14,258 nt of DNA from Candidatus Parcubacteria bacterium (GCA_019661845.1 JAIFWL010000001.1:1-14258), one strand, 5' to 3'; shown: positions 6,290-11,356, counted from the stretch's first letter. Numbers and translations are program-made. The notes: generated by a model not told the origin, from the sequence alone.

Positions 6290-6313
6290 AAGCCACCCGG
6301 GGCTTAATCCGGG
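6290..6313 (+). ncRNA. Putative H-type pseudoknot next to the ribozyme
   Basis: AAGCC (6290-6294) pairs with GGCTT (6301-6305). The bases inside that loop, CCCGG (6296-6300), pair with CCGGG (6309-6313). The linkers are 1, 0 and 3 bases, which is sterically normal for a compact H-type pseudoknot with 5-bp stems. Its last base, 6313, directly touches stem III of the hammerhead, so coaxial stacking is possible. The simpler alternative is just the CCCGG/CCGGG hairpin with an 8-base loop. A ligand-sensing role is speculation. Confidence 0.45.
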
Positions 6314-6366
6314 AACTGTTCAGAGATGCGTATCTCTGCTGATGAAGTCGAAAGACAGAAACAGTT
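6314..6366 (+). ncRNA. Type III hammerhead ribozyme
   Basis: All core elements of a hammerhead are present in the right order. Stem III pairs AACTG (6314-6318) and T6319 with A6361 and CAGTT (6362-6366). The cleavage triplet is GTT, with the predicted cut between 6320 and 6321. Stem I pairs CAGAGAT (6321-6327) with ATCTCTG (6332-6338) across a GCGT loop. The catalytic box CTGATGA is at 6339-6345. Stem II is GTC (6347-6349) with GAC (6354-6356) and a GAAA loop. The second catalytic box, GAAA, is at 6358-6361. The one departure is at positions 10.1/11.1, where an A-A mismatch (6346/6357) replaces the usual G-C pair. The order matches the well-known satellite tobacco ringspot virus hammerhead, which is also type III. 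Cleavage would separate gene A's message from that of gene B, whose ribosome-binding site begins 7 bases after stem III. Confidence 0.85.
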
Positions 6367-6385
6367 GTTCATTGAGGAGATTCAG

Positions 6386-6577
6386 ATGATGAAGAGAGTT
6401 TTGTCGGCGGTCGGTGCGGTCTTGATGGCCCTCGGCGCGGCGCTCTGGCTCTACGTGGCGATGACCCAGGAGGATCCACTCCTCCGCCGCGCGGCCTACC
6501 AGGTCGCCCCTCTCCCCGCGGTGATTTCCTACCTGCTTATCCAGCAGGTACGTCGCCGCCTCCCCGGTCAGAAATGA
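6386..6577 (+). CDS. Hypothetical small membrane protein B of the structured operon
   Basis: A 63-aa protein with two hydrophobic segments, about residues 5-27 (after MMKR) and 40-52, and a basic C-terminal tail (QQVRRRLPGQK). It looks like a two-pass inner-membrane protein with a short negatively charged loop containing QEDP. GAGGAG (6374-6379) is a good Shine-Dalgarno sequence, and the start is ATG 6386 or the next codon, ATG 6389. The gene is about 65% GC by my count, strikingly richer than the chromosome around it. It follows the hammerhead ribozyme directly, so its mRNA would begin with a 5'-OH at 6321 if cleavage occurs. The stop codon lies in a GAAA-capped hairpin. I do not recognise the family. 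Phage holins and toxin-like peptides share this general size and shape, but nothing here identifies it as either. Confidence 0.7.
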   Translation: MMKRVLSAVGAVLMALGAALWLYVAMTQEDPLLRRAAYQVAPLPAVISYLLIQQVRRRLPGQK

Positions 6578-6582
6578 CCGGG
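6563..6582 (+). promoter_or_regulatory. GAAA-tetraloop hairpin over the stop codon of gene B
   Basis: CCCGGTCA (6563-6570) and TGACCGGG (6575-6582) form a perfect 8-bp stem capped by the GNRA loop GAAA. The TGA stop codon of gene B (6575-6577) is the first three bases of the 3' arm. There is no T run after it, so it is not a terminator. It may protect the 3' end of the gene B message or affect termination and re-initiation. Confidence 0.6.
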
Positions 6583-6635
6583 TCCCACCAGAGGTTTCAA
6601 GCTTATTGAAAGTTCTGGCGGGACAATAGTGTCCC
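6583..6635 (+). promoter_or_regulatory. Leader of gene C: two mutually exclusive hairpins
   Basis: Hairpin 1 pairs TCCC (6583-6586), CCAGA (6588-6592) and TTTCAA (6595-6600) with TTGAAA (6606-6611), TCTGG (6614-6618) and GGGA (6620-6623), with one A/C mismatch and a GG/GT internal loop. Hairpin 2 pairs GGGACA (6620-6625) with TGTCCC (6630-6635). Both use 6620-6623, so they compete for those bases. The ribosome-binding site of gene C starts 10 bases later. The same design precedes gene D. Confidence 0.6.
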
Positions 6636-6657
6636 ATGTTCTTTGAGGAAAAGTGTC

Positions 6658-6951
6658 ATGCAAAAACTTTGTGTTCACGTGTACAAGCTCGGGGTTGATC
6701 CGAAGGGCAGGAAAGACCCAGGAATCTACGTTGGGCCATTTGAGACGGCTGAAGAGCTGCTCAAGTGGGTCAAGGAAGCGGGATTCGAGCATCTTGGCCG
6801 TGGGTACGCTAACCGGACTGGCTATGGAGTGCGCGACTACATAGTCCAGAACGGCTTCGTACTTCACGAACCGTCCAAGGTGGAGTTCCCCGAACACGAC
6901 TACCTGCCGATATTTGAACACCTCGCAAGAGGCGGAAAAAATAGCAGCTAG
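6658..6951 (+). CDS. Hypothetical protein C of the structured operon
   Basis: A 97-aa soluble protein I do not recognise. ATG 6658 is preceded by GAGGA (6645-6649) at 8 bases; the in-frame TTG at 6643 overlaps that sequence and is rejected. The protein begins with a likely beta strand (KLCVHVYKL), has a lysine and glycine-rich turn (DPKGRKDPG), then GPFETAEELLKWVKEAGF at residues 27-44, an amphipathic helix. The second half is aromatic and acidic (KVEFPEHDYLPIFEHL). It has no signal peptide and no membrane segment. The GPF-then-helix pattern recalls small peptidoglycan-binding SPOR repeats, but this is too weak to call. It is the third gene of the operon, with its own structured leader. Confidence 0.7.
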   Translation: MQKLCVHVYKLGVDPKGRKDPGIYVGPFETAEELLKWVKEAGFEHLGRGYANRTGYGVRDYIVQNGFVLHEPSKVEFPEHDYLPIFEHLARGGKNSS

Positions 6952-6963
6952 TTAGCTAACGTC

Positions 6964-7057
6964 TACCGGAGCGTCATCCCGGTACCGGGCGAACATTCGT
7001 TCGCCCTTCCGTCAAAGTTCTGAAGCGTTTCAGAGTTTTGACGGGAAATGTTTCCCG
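6964..7057 (+). promoter_or_regulatory. Leader of gene D: nested palindromes and competing hairpins
   Basis: Four structures are packed here. TACCGG (6964-6969) can pair with CCGGTA (6979-6984), or 6978-6989 can act as the 12-bp palindrome CCCGGTACCGGG. GGGCGAAC (6987-6994) pairs with GTTCGCCC (6999-7006). A 16-pair helix joins 7009-7024 to 7029-7044, with a tandem G-U wobble in the middle and a GCGT loop. CGGGAA (7042-7047) pairs with TTCCCG (7052-7057), competing with the end of the long helix. The G-U wobbles would be A/C mismatches on the other strand, so this is a plus-strand RNA fold. The Shine-Dalgarno of gene D follows at 7071. Confidence 0.6.
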
Positions 7058-7079
7058 AAAGTTCTTACACGAGGTGGTA

Positions 7080-7301
7080 ATGAAACTGATATGGATTGCG
7101 GTTGACCCAACTCTTCCCGTCTATGAGCAGTTAGTCGCTGATGTGGCGGCTGCTGTGCAAAGACACGGAGGGCGGGTGAGTGTCGGGCAGCAATTCCCTG
7201 GGCTCGACAACGGCTTCCCCACAAGTGCGCGCTTTTGTCTCAATGACATTGCGCGTGCCTGCCACATCCTCATGGCTCAAACGGAGGTAACTGAGCCTTA
7301 G
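7080..7301 (+). CDS. Hypothetical protein D of the structured operon
   Basis: A 73-aa protein of unknown family. The start is ATG 7080, with GAGG (7071-7074, within GAGGTGG) 5 bases upstream; a longer reading from 7038 would run through the leader hairpins and is rejected. The N-terminal strand MKLIWIAVDP and a following alanine-rich helix (YEQLVADVAAAVQRH) give a beta-alpha start; the rest contains QQFPGLDNGFPTSARFCLND and a final helix with a Cys. It has no signal peptide or membrane helix. It is the last gene of the operon, ending 10 bases before the terminator stem. Its long structured leader suggests control at the level of translation. Confidence 0.65.
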   Translation: MKLIWIAVDPTLPVYEQLVADVAAAVQRHGGRVSVGQQFPGLDNGFPTSARFCLNDIARACHILMAQTEVTEP

Positions 7302-7311
7302 ATGTGCTACA

Positions 7312-7345
7312 AAAAATGCCGGACGATTCCGGCATTTTTCTTTTT
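7312..7345. terminator. Bidirectional intrinsic terminator
   Basis: AAAAATGCCGG (7312-7322) and CCGGCATTTTT (7329-7339) form a perfect 11-bp stem with an ACGATT loop, followed by C and TTTTT. On the minus strand the same stem is followed by a run of T as well. It therefore serves both the small-gene operon and the convergent membrane-protein genes. Confidence 0.92.
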
Positions 7346-7364
7346 ATAACTCTTTCAGAATTTT

Positions 7365-7817
7365 CTACGAAGCGTTGAGTTCGGCGTCGAGGTTGTCGAC
7401 ATCTGTAGCGTTGATGTCAGCCTCAATCTGATCATTCTCACTTGGAGCCTTAGGTTGCTCTAAGCTTGTAGGCATAGTGTCAGTAGCAGGGGATACAGCA
7501 CGCTGACTCCAGAAGTAGAGTGCCCCACAAATGACGATAGCCAGTACAAGTATTGCACCCAAGATTCCCGTCAATGAACTACCTTGCTTTGGAGGCATTG
7601 TAGCCTGTGGCATAACCGGAGGAACTGGAGGCATAGGAGGCATCATGTTGGTAGGAGGCATCATTGGTTGTGGTGGTGGAGGTGGAGTTGGTGGCATTGG
7701 GGGTACAAACGGTGGTGGAGTAGGAGGCACAGGAGGAGGTGTAGGCATAGAAACTGGAGGTACGAAGGTATTTTGTGGAGGCATCTGAGAAGAGGATGGT
7801 ATGTTGTTTGGTTCCAT
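7365..7817 (-). CDS. Proline-rich single-pass membrane protein
   Basis: A 150-aa protein of unknown function. Residues 1-78 are dominated by proline with methionine, valine and threonine (many MPP, PTPPP and VPP units), a low-complexity disordered region. A single transmembrane helix follows at about 83-103 (GILGAILVLAIVICGALYFW). The C-terminal tail of about 45 residues is acidic and ends with DNLDAELNAS. By composition the proline-rich part probably faces the cytoplasm and the acidic tail the outside, though topology is inferred. I associate this layout, including the acidic LDAELN-type tail, with CPR genomes. It starts 8 bases after the stop of the upstream secreted protein, so the two are co-transcribed. 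No Shine-Dalgarno sequence is seen. Confidence 0.85.
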   Translation of the reverse strand: MEPNNIPSSSQMPPQNTFVPPVSMPTPPPVPPTPPPFVPPMPPTPPPPPQPMMPPTNMMPPMPPVPPVMPQATMPPKQGSSLTGILGAILVLAIVICGALYFWSQRAVSPATDTMPTSLEQPKAPSENDQIEADINATDVDNLDAELNAS

Positions 7818-7825
7818 TTTAGTAA

Positions 7826-8455
7826 TTAATTAGGTTGATTATCTAGAGGCGAAGCGGTTACATCGTCGTCATTACCACCTCTACCCATACGAATCTCCTT
7901 CACCGCATCCTTAAGTGCTCGACGAGCCTCTCGTAAGTGCTCCTTCACTTCAACTGAAATGAGTTTAAGTTGCTCGAAGTTGTCTCGGAACTTGGTTGAG
8001 GTAAGGTCTACGGTCGCAAACTTAGCGACACTCGTCTTAGCATCAGAGATATGAAGCTTGGCCTCAGATATAAAGGACTCTGCTAGGCCAGTATCACCCC
8101 CAGCAGTCTTAACCTTAGCGATCCTTGCCTCAATCCTTACGATAATAGCCTCGAGCTTCGTGATAGTGGCATTCATCACTGCTGCAGTCTGATCTGCCTT
8201 CCTCTTAGCTACATCTTGCTGGATGTCGATGCGCTTAATAGTGGTCGAGGCCTTGCGCTTATTGATCTCGGTCTTCAGCACCTCAATCCTCTTAGTGGTG
8301 GAAGCCTGTCTAGCATCCATATTTTTGAGGAATTCATCTATATTTCGCACTGCAGGCATGGGGCCTGATTGCTTGCCTTGATTCTCCTCAGCCAATACCG
8401 GTGAAGCTACTAGCAAAGTAGCGATAGCAAGAGTAAACAGTATTTTCCTATTCAT
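7826..8455 (-). CDS. Secreted coiled-coil protein
   Basis: A 209-aa protein with a clear signal peptide: basic start MNRK, hydrophobic core to residue 18 and a likely signal peptidase I site after A22 (VLA/EEN). The mature part is almost entirely helical and charged, with repeated lysine, alanine, threonine and glutamate patterns (for example KRIEVLKTEINKR and KLEAIIVRIEARIAKV), consistent with coiled coils. The tail is glycine and aspartate-rich (GRGGNDDD) and looks disordered. No catalytic motif is visible. It is the first gene of a two-gene unit with the proline-rich membrane protein, so the pair may form a cell-surface structure; this is inference from location and order only. A promoter with a 7-bp inverted repeat lies upstream. 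Confidence 0.87.
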   Translation of the reverse strand: MNRKILFTLAIATLLVASPVLAEENQGKQSGPMPAVRNIDEFLKNMDARQASTTKRIEVLKTEINKRKASTTIKRIDIQQDVAKRKADQTAAVMNATITKLEAIIVRIEARIAKVKTAGGDTGLAESFISEAKLHISDAKTSVAKFATVDLTSTKFRDNFEQLKLISVEVKEHLREARRALKDAVKEIRMGRGGNDDDVTASPLDNQPN

Positions 8456-8472
8456 TTATTAGATTCGGGTTA

Positions 8473-8508
8473 ACTCGTAATCAATCGTAACTGTATACGA
8501 GTATTATA
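8473..8508 (-). promoter_or_regulatory. Promoter and inverted repeat before the secreted coiled-coil gene
   Basis: A perfect TATAAT on the minus strand (8503-8508) lies just after the end of ppa, 47 bases before the start codon. Immediately downstream, ACTCGTA (8473-8479) and TACGAGT (8496-8502) form a 7-bp inverted repeat with a 16-base gap covering the expected transcription start. It could be an operator or a leader hairpin. No convincing -35 is visible. Confidence 0.5.
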
Positions 8509-8519
8509 ACCCAAATACT

Positions 8520-9047
8520 TTAAGAAGTTGGAAACTTTTCTTGGTACAACTTCAAACCTTCTTCGAAAGAAGCTTCGGCCTCAGCTCTACCACTAGTGCC
8601 ATTGATCTTTACTTCCTTATTTTGAATCTGTTTATACGTAAGCCAGAAGTGTTCAATCTCCTTAAGAGTATGGGGATTTATATCTGAGAGATCCTTGAGA
8701 TTGTTGAAACGAGGATCATTGACTGGGACTGCGATAATCTTCTCATCTGCTTCACCTGTATCCACCATGTGCATTACTGCAACTGGGCGGCAACTCACCA
8801 TAACTCCAGGAGCGAATGGATATGTAGAAAGAATGATGACATCGAGAGGATCGCCATCATGCCAAAGTGACTTCGGCACAAAGCCGTAGTCGAAAGGGTA
8901 GTCCTGACCAGTGTGCATCACACGATCAAGAGCGATAAGACCAGTCTTTTTATCGACTTCGTATTTATTCTTCGAACCCTTATTAATCTCAACGATGACA
9001 TTCATCGCTTCCTTAGATCCAGGTTCTACGTCGTGCCAGAGATTCAT
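8520..9047 (-). CDS. ppa: Inorganic pyrophosphatase, family I
   Basis: A 175-aa soluble enzyme that hydrolyses pyrophosphate to two phosphates and so drives nucleotide-polymerising reactions. The signature DGDPLD (residues 64-69) carries three metal-binding aspartates; further conserved parts are the substrate-binding YEVDKKTG (29-36), DYPFDYGFVP (49-58) and D101 in DEKIIAVP. Length is typical of the bacterial family I enzyme. It lies 23 bases downstream of nusA, but an extended -10 box in that gap ends six bases before the ATG, predicting a separate leaderless mRNA. No Shine-Dalgarno sequence is present. Confidence 0.97.
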   Translation of the reverse strand: MNLWHDVEPGSKEAMNVIVEINKGSKNKYEVDKKTGLIALDRVMHTGQDYPFDYGFVPKSLWHDGDPLDVIILSTYPFAPGVMVSCRPVAVMHMVDTGEADEKIIAVPVNDPRFNNLKDLSDINPHTLKEIEHFWLTYKQIQNKEVKINGTSGRAEAEASFEEGLKLYQEKFPTS

Positions 9048-9053
9048 GATTTT

Positions 9054-9062
9054 ATTTTATCA
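9054..9062 (-). promoter_or_regulatory. Extended -10 promoter of ppa, leaderless
   Basis: TGA-TAAAAT (minus strand, 9054-9062) ends exactly six bases before the ppa ATG. The spacing places the transcription start on the start codon. The -35 would fall inside the end of nusA and is not recognisable, as is usual with extended -10 promoters. Confidence 0.5.
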
Positions 9063-9070
9063 CTAATAAT

Positions 9071-10201
9071 TTATTCCTGTACTGGTGCTTCAGCATTTGC
9101 AAGTTCTTCACCTTGTGCAGACTTAATATCAATCTTCCAACCAGTTAGCTTAGCAGCGAGGCGCACATTCTGCCCACCCTTACCGATGGCGAGAGACTGC
9201 TGATCTTCGGCCACAGTTACTGTAGCTGACTTCTCTTCTTCATTGATCTTAATGTCTAAGACCTTAGCAGGGGAGAGTGCTTCCTCAAGAAACTTCTTAG
9301 GCTCAGGAGACCACTCAATGATATCAATCTTCTCTCCACGAAGTTCAGACATCACAGTTGAAACTCTGACTCCACGCTGGCCCACCATTGCTCCTACTGG
9401 ATCAATGTGTGCATCAACTGCAGAGACTGCAATCTTAGAACGGTAACCTGCTTCACGAGCAATGGCCTTAACCACTACAGCACCATTAGCAAGTTCAGGA
9501 GCTTCCGCTTGGAAAAGTTTCTCTAAGAATTTCGGATGCGAACGAGAGAGACGAAGGAATACTCCGCGTGGAGATTCTTCCACCCTATAAAGATATGCGC
9601 GCACACGCTCACCCTGACTGAAGCGCTCACTAGGAATCTGCTCTTCGTATGGAAGTAGGCCTGTTGCACGACCCATGTCGACGAAAATGTTTCCACGTTC
9701 AATACGTTGCACAGTGCCGTTTACAATCTCACCTTCACGCGCGCCGAACTCAGAGACGACAGAGGTCTTCTCCGCTTCGCGAATCTTCTGCATGATTACT
9801 TGCTTAGCAGTTTGTGCAGCGATGCGTCCGTACTCTCCTTTACTTTCAATAGGGAAGATGATCTCTTCATCAAGTTGAGCATCCTTCTTAATCTTACGAG
9901 CATCTTCAATCAAGATATGTTTCTCAGAGTTGTAGTACTCGCGAGTGTCATCATCAGCCACTTCCTCACTCTCGTCTAAGATGACGCGTGTAGCATCGAC
10001 CACGATCTTCACTTGGTAGAATTCAGTTTCACCAGTATTTAAATCGAAGGTGGTACGAATAATCTGTCCCTTCTTGCCATACTCCTTCTTGTAAGCAGTA
10101 GCGAGCGCTGCCTCAATAGCCTCAATGATAGAGGCGCGAGGAATACCGCGAACTTCTTCAAGCTCGCTTAGGACTGAATTGATAACTTTAAGATCGAACA
10201 T
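9071..10201 (-). CDS. nusA: Transcription termination/antitermination factor NusA
   Basis: NusA binds RNA polymerase and nascent RNA and influences pausing, termination and antitermination. I chose the ATG at 10201 (376 aa) because the family begins with MFDLKVINS-like residues; an in-frame ATG at 10282 would add 27 residues with no family resemblance. Order of domains: N-terminal polymerase-binding domain (1 to about 145), S1 domain (about 155-222, GEIVNGTVQRIERGNIFVD), KH1 (about 262-305, with VGQRGVRV) and KH2 (about 325-365, with AIGKGGQNVRLA). The C-terminal acidic repeats of the proteobacterial protein are absent, which is normal outside that group. No rimP gene lies upstream; instead a XerC/D-like gene precedes it and carries the nusA promoter in its stop-codon region. 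Confidence 0.96.
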   Translation of the reverse strand: MFDLKVINSVLSELEEVRGIPRASIIEAIEAALATAYKKEYGKKGQIIRTTFDLNTGETEFYQVKIVVDATRVILDESEEVADDDTREYYNSEKHILIEDARKIKKDAQLDEEIIFPIESKGEYGRIAAQTAKQVIMQKIREAEKTSVVSEFGAREGEIVNGTVQRIERGNIFVDMGRATGLLPYEEQIPSERFSQGERVRAYLYRVEESPRGVFLRLSRSHPKFLEKLFQAEAPELANGAVVVKAIAREAGYRSKIAVSAVDAHIDPVGAMVGQRGVRVSTVMSELRGEKIDIIEWSPEPKKFLEEALSPAKVLDIKINEEEKSATVTVAEDQQSLAIGKGGQNVRLAAKLTGWKIDIKSAQGEELANAEAPVQE

Positions 10202-10294
10202 ATTGATACGAATATTACGAATACGATCGAATAATTTTATGAAGAATGGACCGCCTTGTGAGCGATCCATCTCCGAATGCACCGTATTACGTTT

Positions 10295-10325
10295 ATTATC
10301 TTACCAAATACACCAAGCTTGTCAA
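10295..10325 (-). promoter_or_regulatory. nusA promoter overlapping the xer stop codon
   Basis: On the minus strand a consensus TTGACA (10320-10325) contains the TGA stop of the recombinase gene. GATAAT (10295-10300) lies 19 bases downstream; TAAGAT (10298-10303) at 16 bases is an alternative -10. The transcript would have a leader of roughly 85 bases. That leader ends in three near-copies of ACGAATA (plus strand 10208-10233) spaced 9 and 10 bases apart. Confidence 0.55.
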
Positions 10326-11275
10326 CCCCCTCGCTTAGAATGAAATTTCTTATGCGTATCACGTAGTTGTTTGTCCGTTACATGTGTGTAGATTTGCGTT
10401 GTAGAAATATTGGCATGACCCAACATTGCTTGGACAGATCGCAAGTCTGCACCATTACTCAGTAGGTCAGTGGCGAAGAGGTGACGCATAGTATGCGGTG
10501 TCACTCGTTTACCAATGCCAGACATAACTGCATATCGTTTCACTATTGCTTCCACACTGTGACGATCTAAGTTTTCAAAATCTTTGCCGGTATAACGTTT
10601 CTCAGACACGCTCTTACTCTTCTTCTTTGTTTTATCTGGATCGAGTCGTACAAATAATCCTTCGGACATATCGTCACGCGCATCTAAGTATTTCTTTATC
10701 GCCTTCCTTGCAGAGTCAGATATGAATACGACGCGAATCCTCCCACCCTTACCGCGTACTGAAAGTTCTTCAGAATTAATATTGATATCACGAGGCAGGG
10801 AACATAGTTCTGATACACGAAGTCCAGTAGAGAAGAGGAGTTCAAGCATCGCCTTATCACGGAGCTCTCGCAAATCATTGCCCTTAGGTGCATCAAGTAA
10901 GCGCGCAAGTTCGTTTGGCGTGATGAGCTCGAGTTGCCTTGCAGAAACCTTAGCCAGTTCAATCCTATCTGCTGGCAAGGCCTTAATCTCGCGCTTGGTT
11001 AAATATTTGAGGAAGGCGCGCAGAGCGATGAGGTAGTAGTTTTGCGTTTTCTTAGAAACAGTTTCCTTGCTCCTTGTAGGTTGGCGGTTGAGCCACAAGC
11101 GGAACTCGCGGATAGAGTCGTCGGTGATATCACTCACATCTTCGGCCTTCATTTGAGCGAAGATCTTAGTGAGATAATGGTCGTAATTCTCAATAGTGCG
11201 CAGGGCCGAGCCCTTCTCTATCTCTAAATATTCTAGGAAAGATTGCTTCAACTGCTGAATTTTACTCTGTGCCAT
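10322..11275 (-). CDS. XerC/XerD-like tyrosine recombinase
   Basis: A 317-aa site-specific recombinase, probably resolving chromosome dimers at a dif site. It has an N-terminal SAM-like core-binding domain (residues 8-95) and a catalytic domain with R153 (STGLRVSEL), K176 (RGKGGRI), H261-x2-R264 (HTMRHLFAT), H287 (LGHANIS) and the nucleophile Y296 (TTQIYTHV). The full set of active-site residues is present. A lysine-rich stretch at about 212-232 (DPDKTKKKSKSVSEKR) is longer than usual between the catalytic lysine and histidine. Chromosomal position among housekeeping genes, and the lack of phage genes nearby, favour a Xer housekeeping role over an integrase. I saw no dif site in the window. 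XerC and XerD cannot be told apart here. Confidence 0.93.
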   Translation of the reverse strand: MAQSKIQQLKQSFLEYLEIEKGSALRTIENYDHYLTKIFAQMKAEDVSDITDDSIREFRLWLNRQPTRSKETVSKKTQNYYLIALRAFLKYLTKREIKALPADRIELAKVSARQLELITPNELARLLDAPKGNDLRELRDKAMLELLFSTGLRVSELCSLPRDININSEELSVRGKGGRIRVVFISDSARKAIKKYLDARDDMSEGLFVRLDPDKTKKKSKSVSEKRYTGKDFENLDRHSVEAIVKRYAVMSGIGKRVTPHTMRHLFATDLLSNGADLRSVQAMLGHANISTTQIYTHVTDKQLRDTHKKFHSKRGG

Positions 11276-11286
11276 AGTCGCACAAT

Positions 11287-11292
11287 ATTATA
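11287..11292 (-). promoter_or_regulatory. -10 box of the recombinase gene
   Basis: A perfect TATAAT on the minus strand ends 11 bases before the ATG at 11275, so the mRNA leader would be about 5 bases or less. No good -35 is visible. It shares the 11276-11356 intergenic region with the divergent rpsO promoter. Confidence 0.55.
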
Positions 11293-11321
11293 GCAAAGGA
11301 GATGGGCCATAAGAGGGGAGC

Positions 11322-11350
11322 TTGCAAAGCCCTTATCTGTGTGCTATATT
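11322..11350 (+). promoter_or_regulatory. rpsO promoter, leaderless
   Basis: TTGCAA (11322-11327) and TATATT (11345-11350) are separated by 17 bases. The -10 ends six bases before the GTG start codon at 11357, so transcription should begin on the start codon. Confidence 0.65.
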
Positions 11351-11356
11351 AATAAC

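Larger units (their letters stand above)
5777..7345 (+). other. Structured small-gene operon, probable horizontally acquired island
   Basis: One promoter, four small genes of unknown function and one strong terminator form a compact unit between the trmB/clpP block and the minus-strand membrane-protein genes. All four genes have a good Shine-Dalgarno sequence, whereas none of the surrounding protein genes shows one. The second gene is about 65% GC by my count, clearly above the neighbours. Every space between the genes is filled with stable RNA structure, including a hammerhead ribozyme. There is no transposase or integrase in the unit, and I saw no flanking direct repeats, so the route of arrival is open. 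Transfer is inferred from style, not shown. Confidence 0.6.

Noticed and set aside
6270..6313. c-di-GMP-I (GEMM) riboswitch, suggested by CGCAAAGCCACCCGG
   Set aside because: The short motif resembles the GEMM core, but the expected first helix with its GNRA loop and the closing GGTTACC-like strand are missing. The bases are better explained by the pseudoknot. A cmsearch with RF01051 would settle it.
6320..6921. Open frames on the minus strand of the island (6320-6637 and 6568-6921)
   Set aside because: They cover the ribozyme and the leaders as well as genes B and C, lack ribosome-binding sites, and oppose the strong promoter and the G-U-containing RNA folds.
5777..7345. Insertion sequence, transposon or prophage
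   Set aside because: No transposase, integrase or phage structural gene, no terminal inverted repeats and no obvious target-site duplication at the edges. I therefore call it only a probable acquired island.
7531..7829. Glycine- or tryptophan-rich frames opposite the proline-rich gene
   Set aside because: They are complementary shadows of CCN proline codons.
10202..10282. 27-residue N-terminal extension of NusA
   Set aside because: The extra residues do not resemble the family, which begins MFDLK-like, and they cover the leader downstream of the TTGACA promoter.
10322..11275. Integrase of a mobile element that includes the small-gene island
   Set aside because: It is more than 3 kb away, separated by ppa and nusA, and its sequence and setting fit a housekeeping Xer recombinase.
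11339..11356. Upstream GTG start for rpsO
   Set aside because: It overlaps the -10 box, and the six added residues are outside the family's usual N-terminus.
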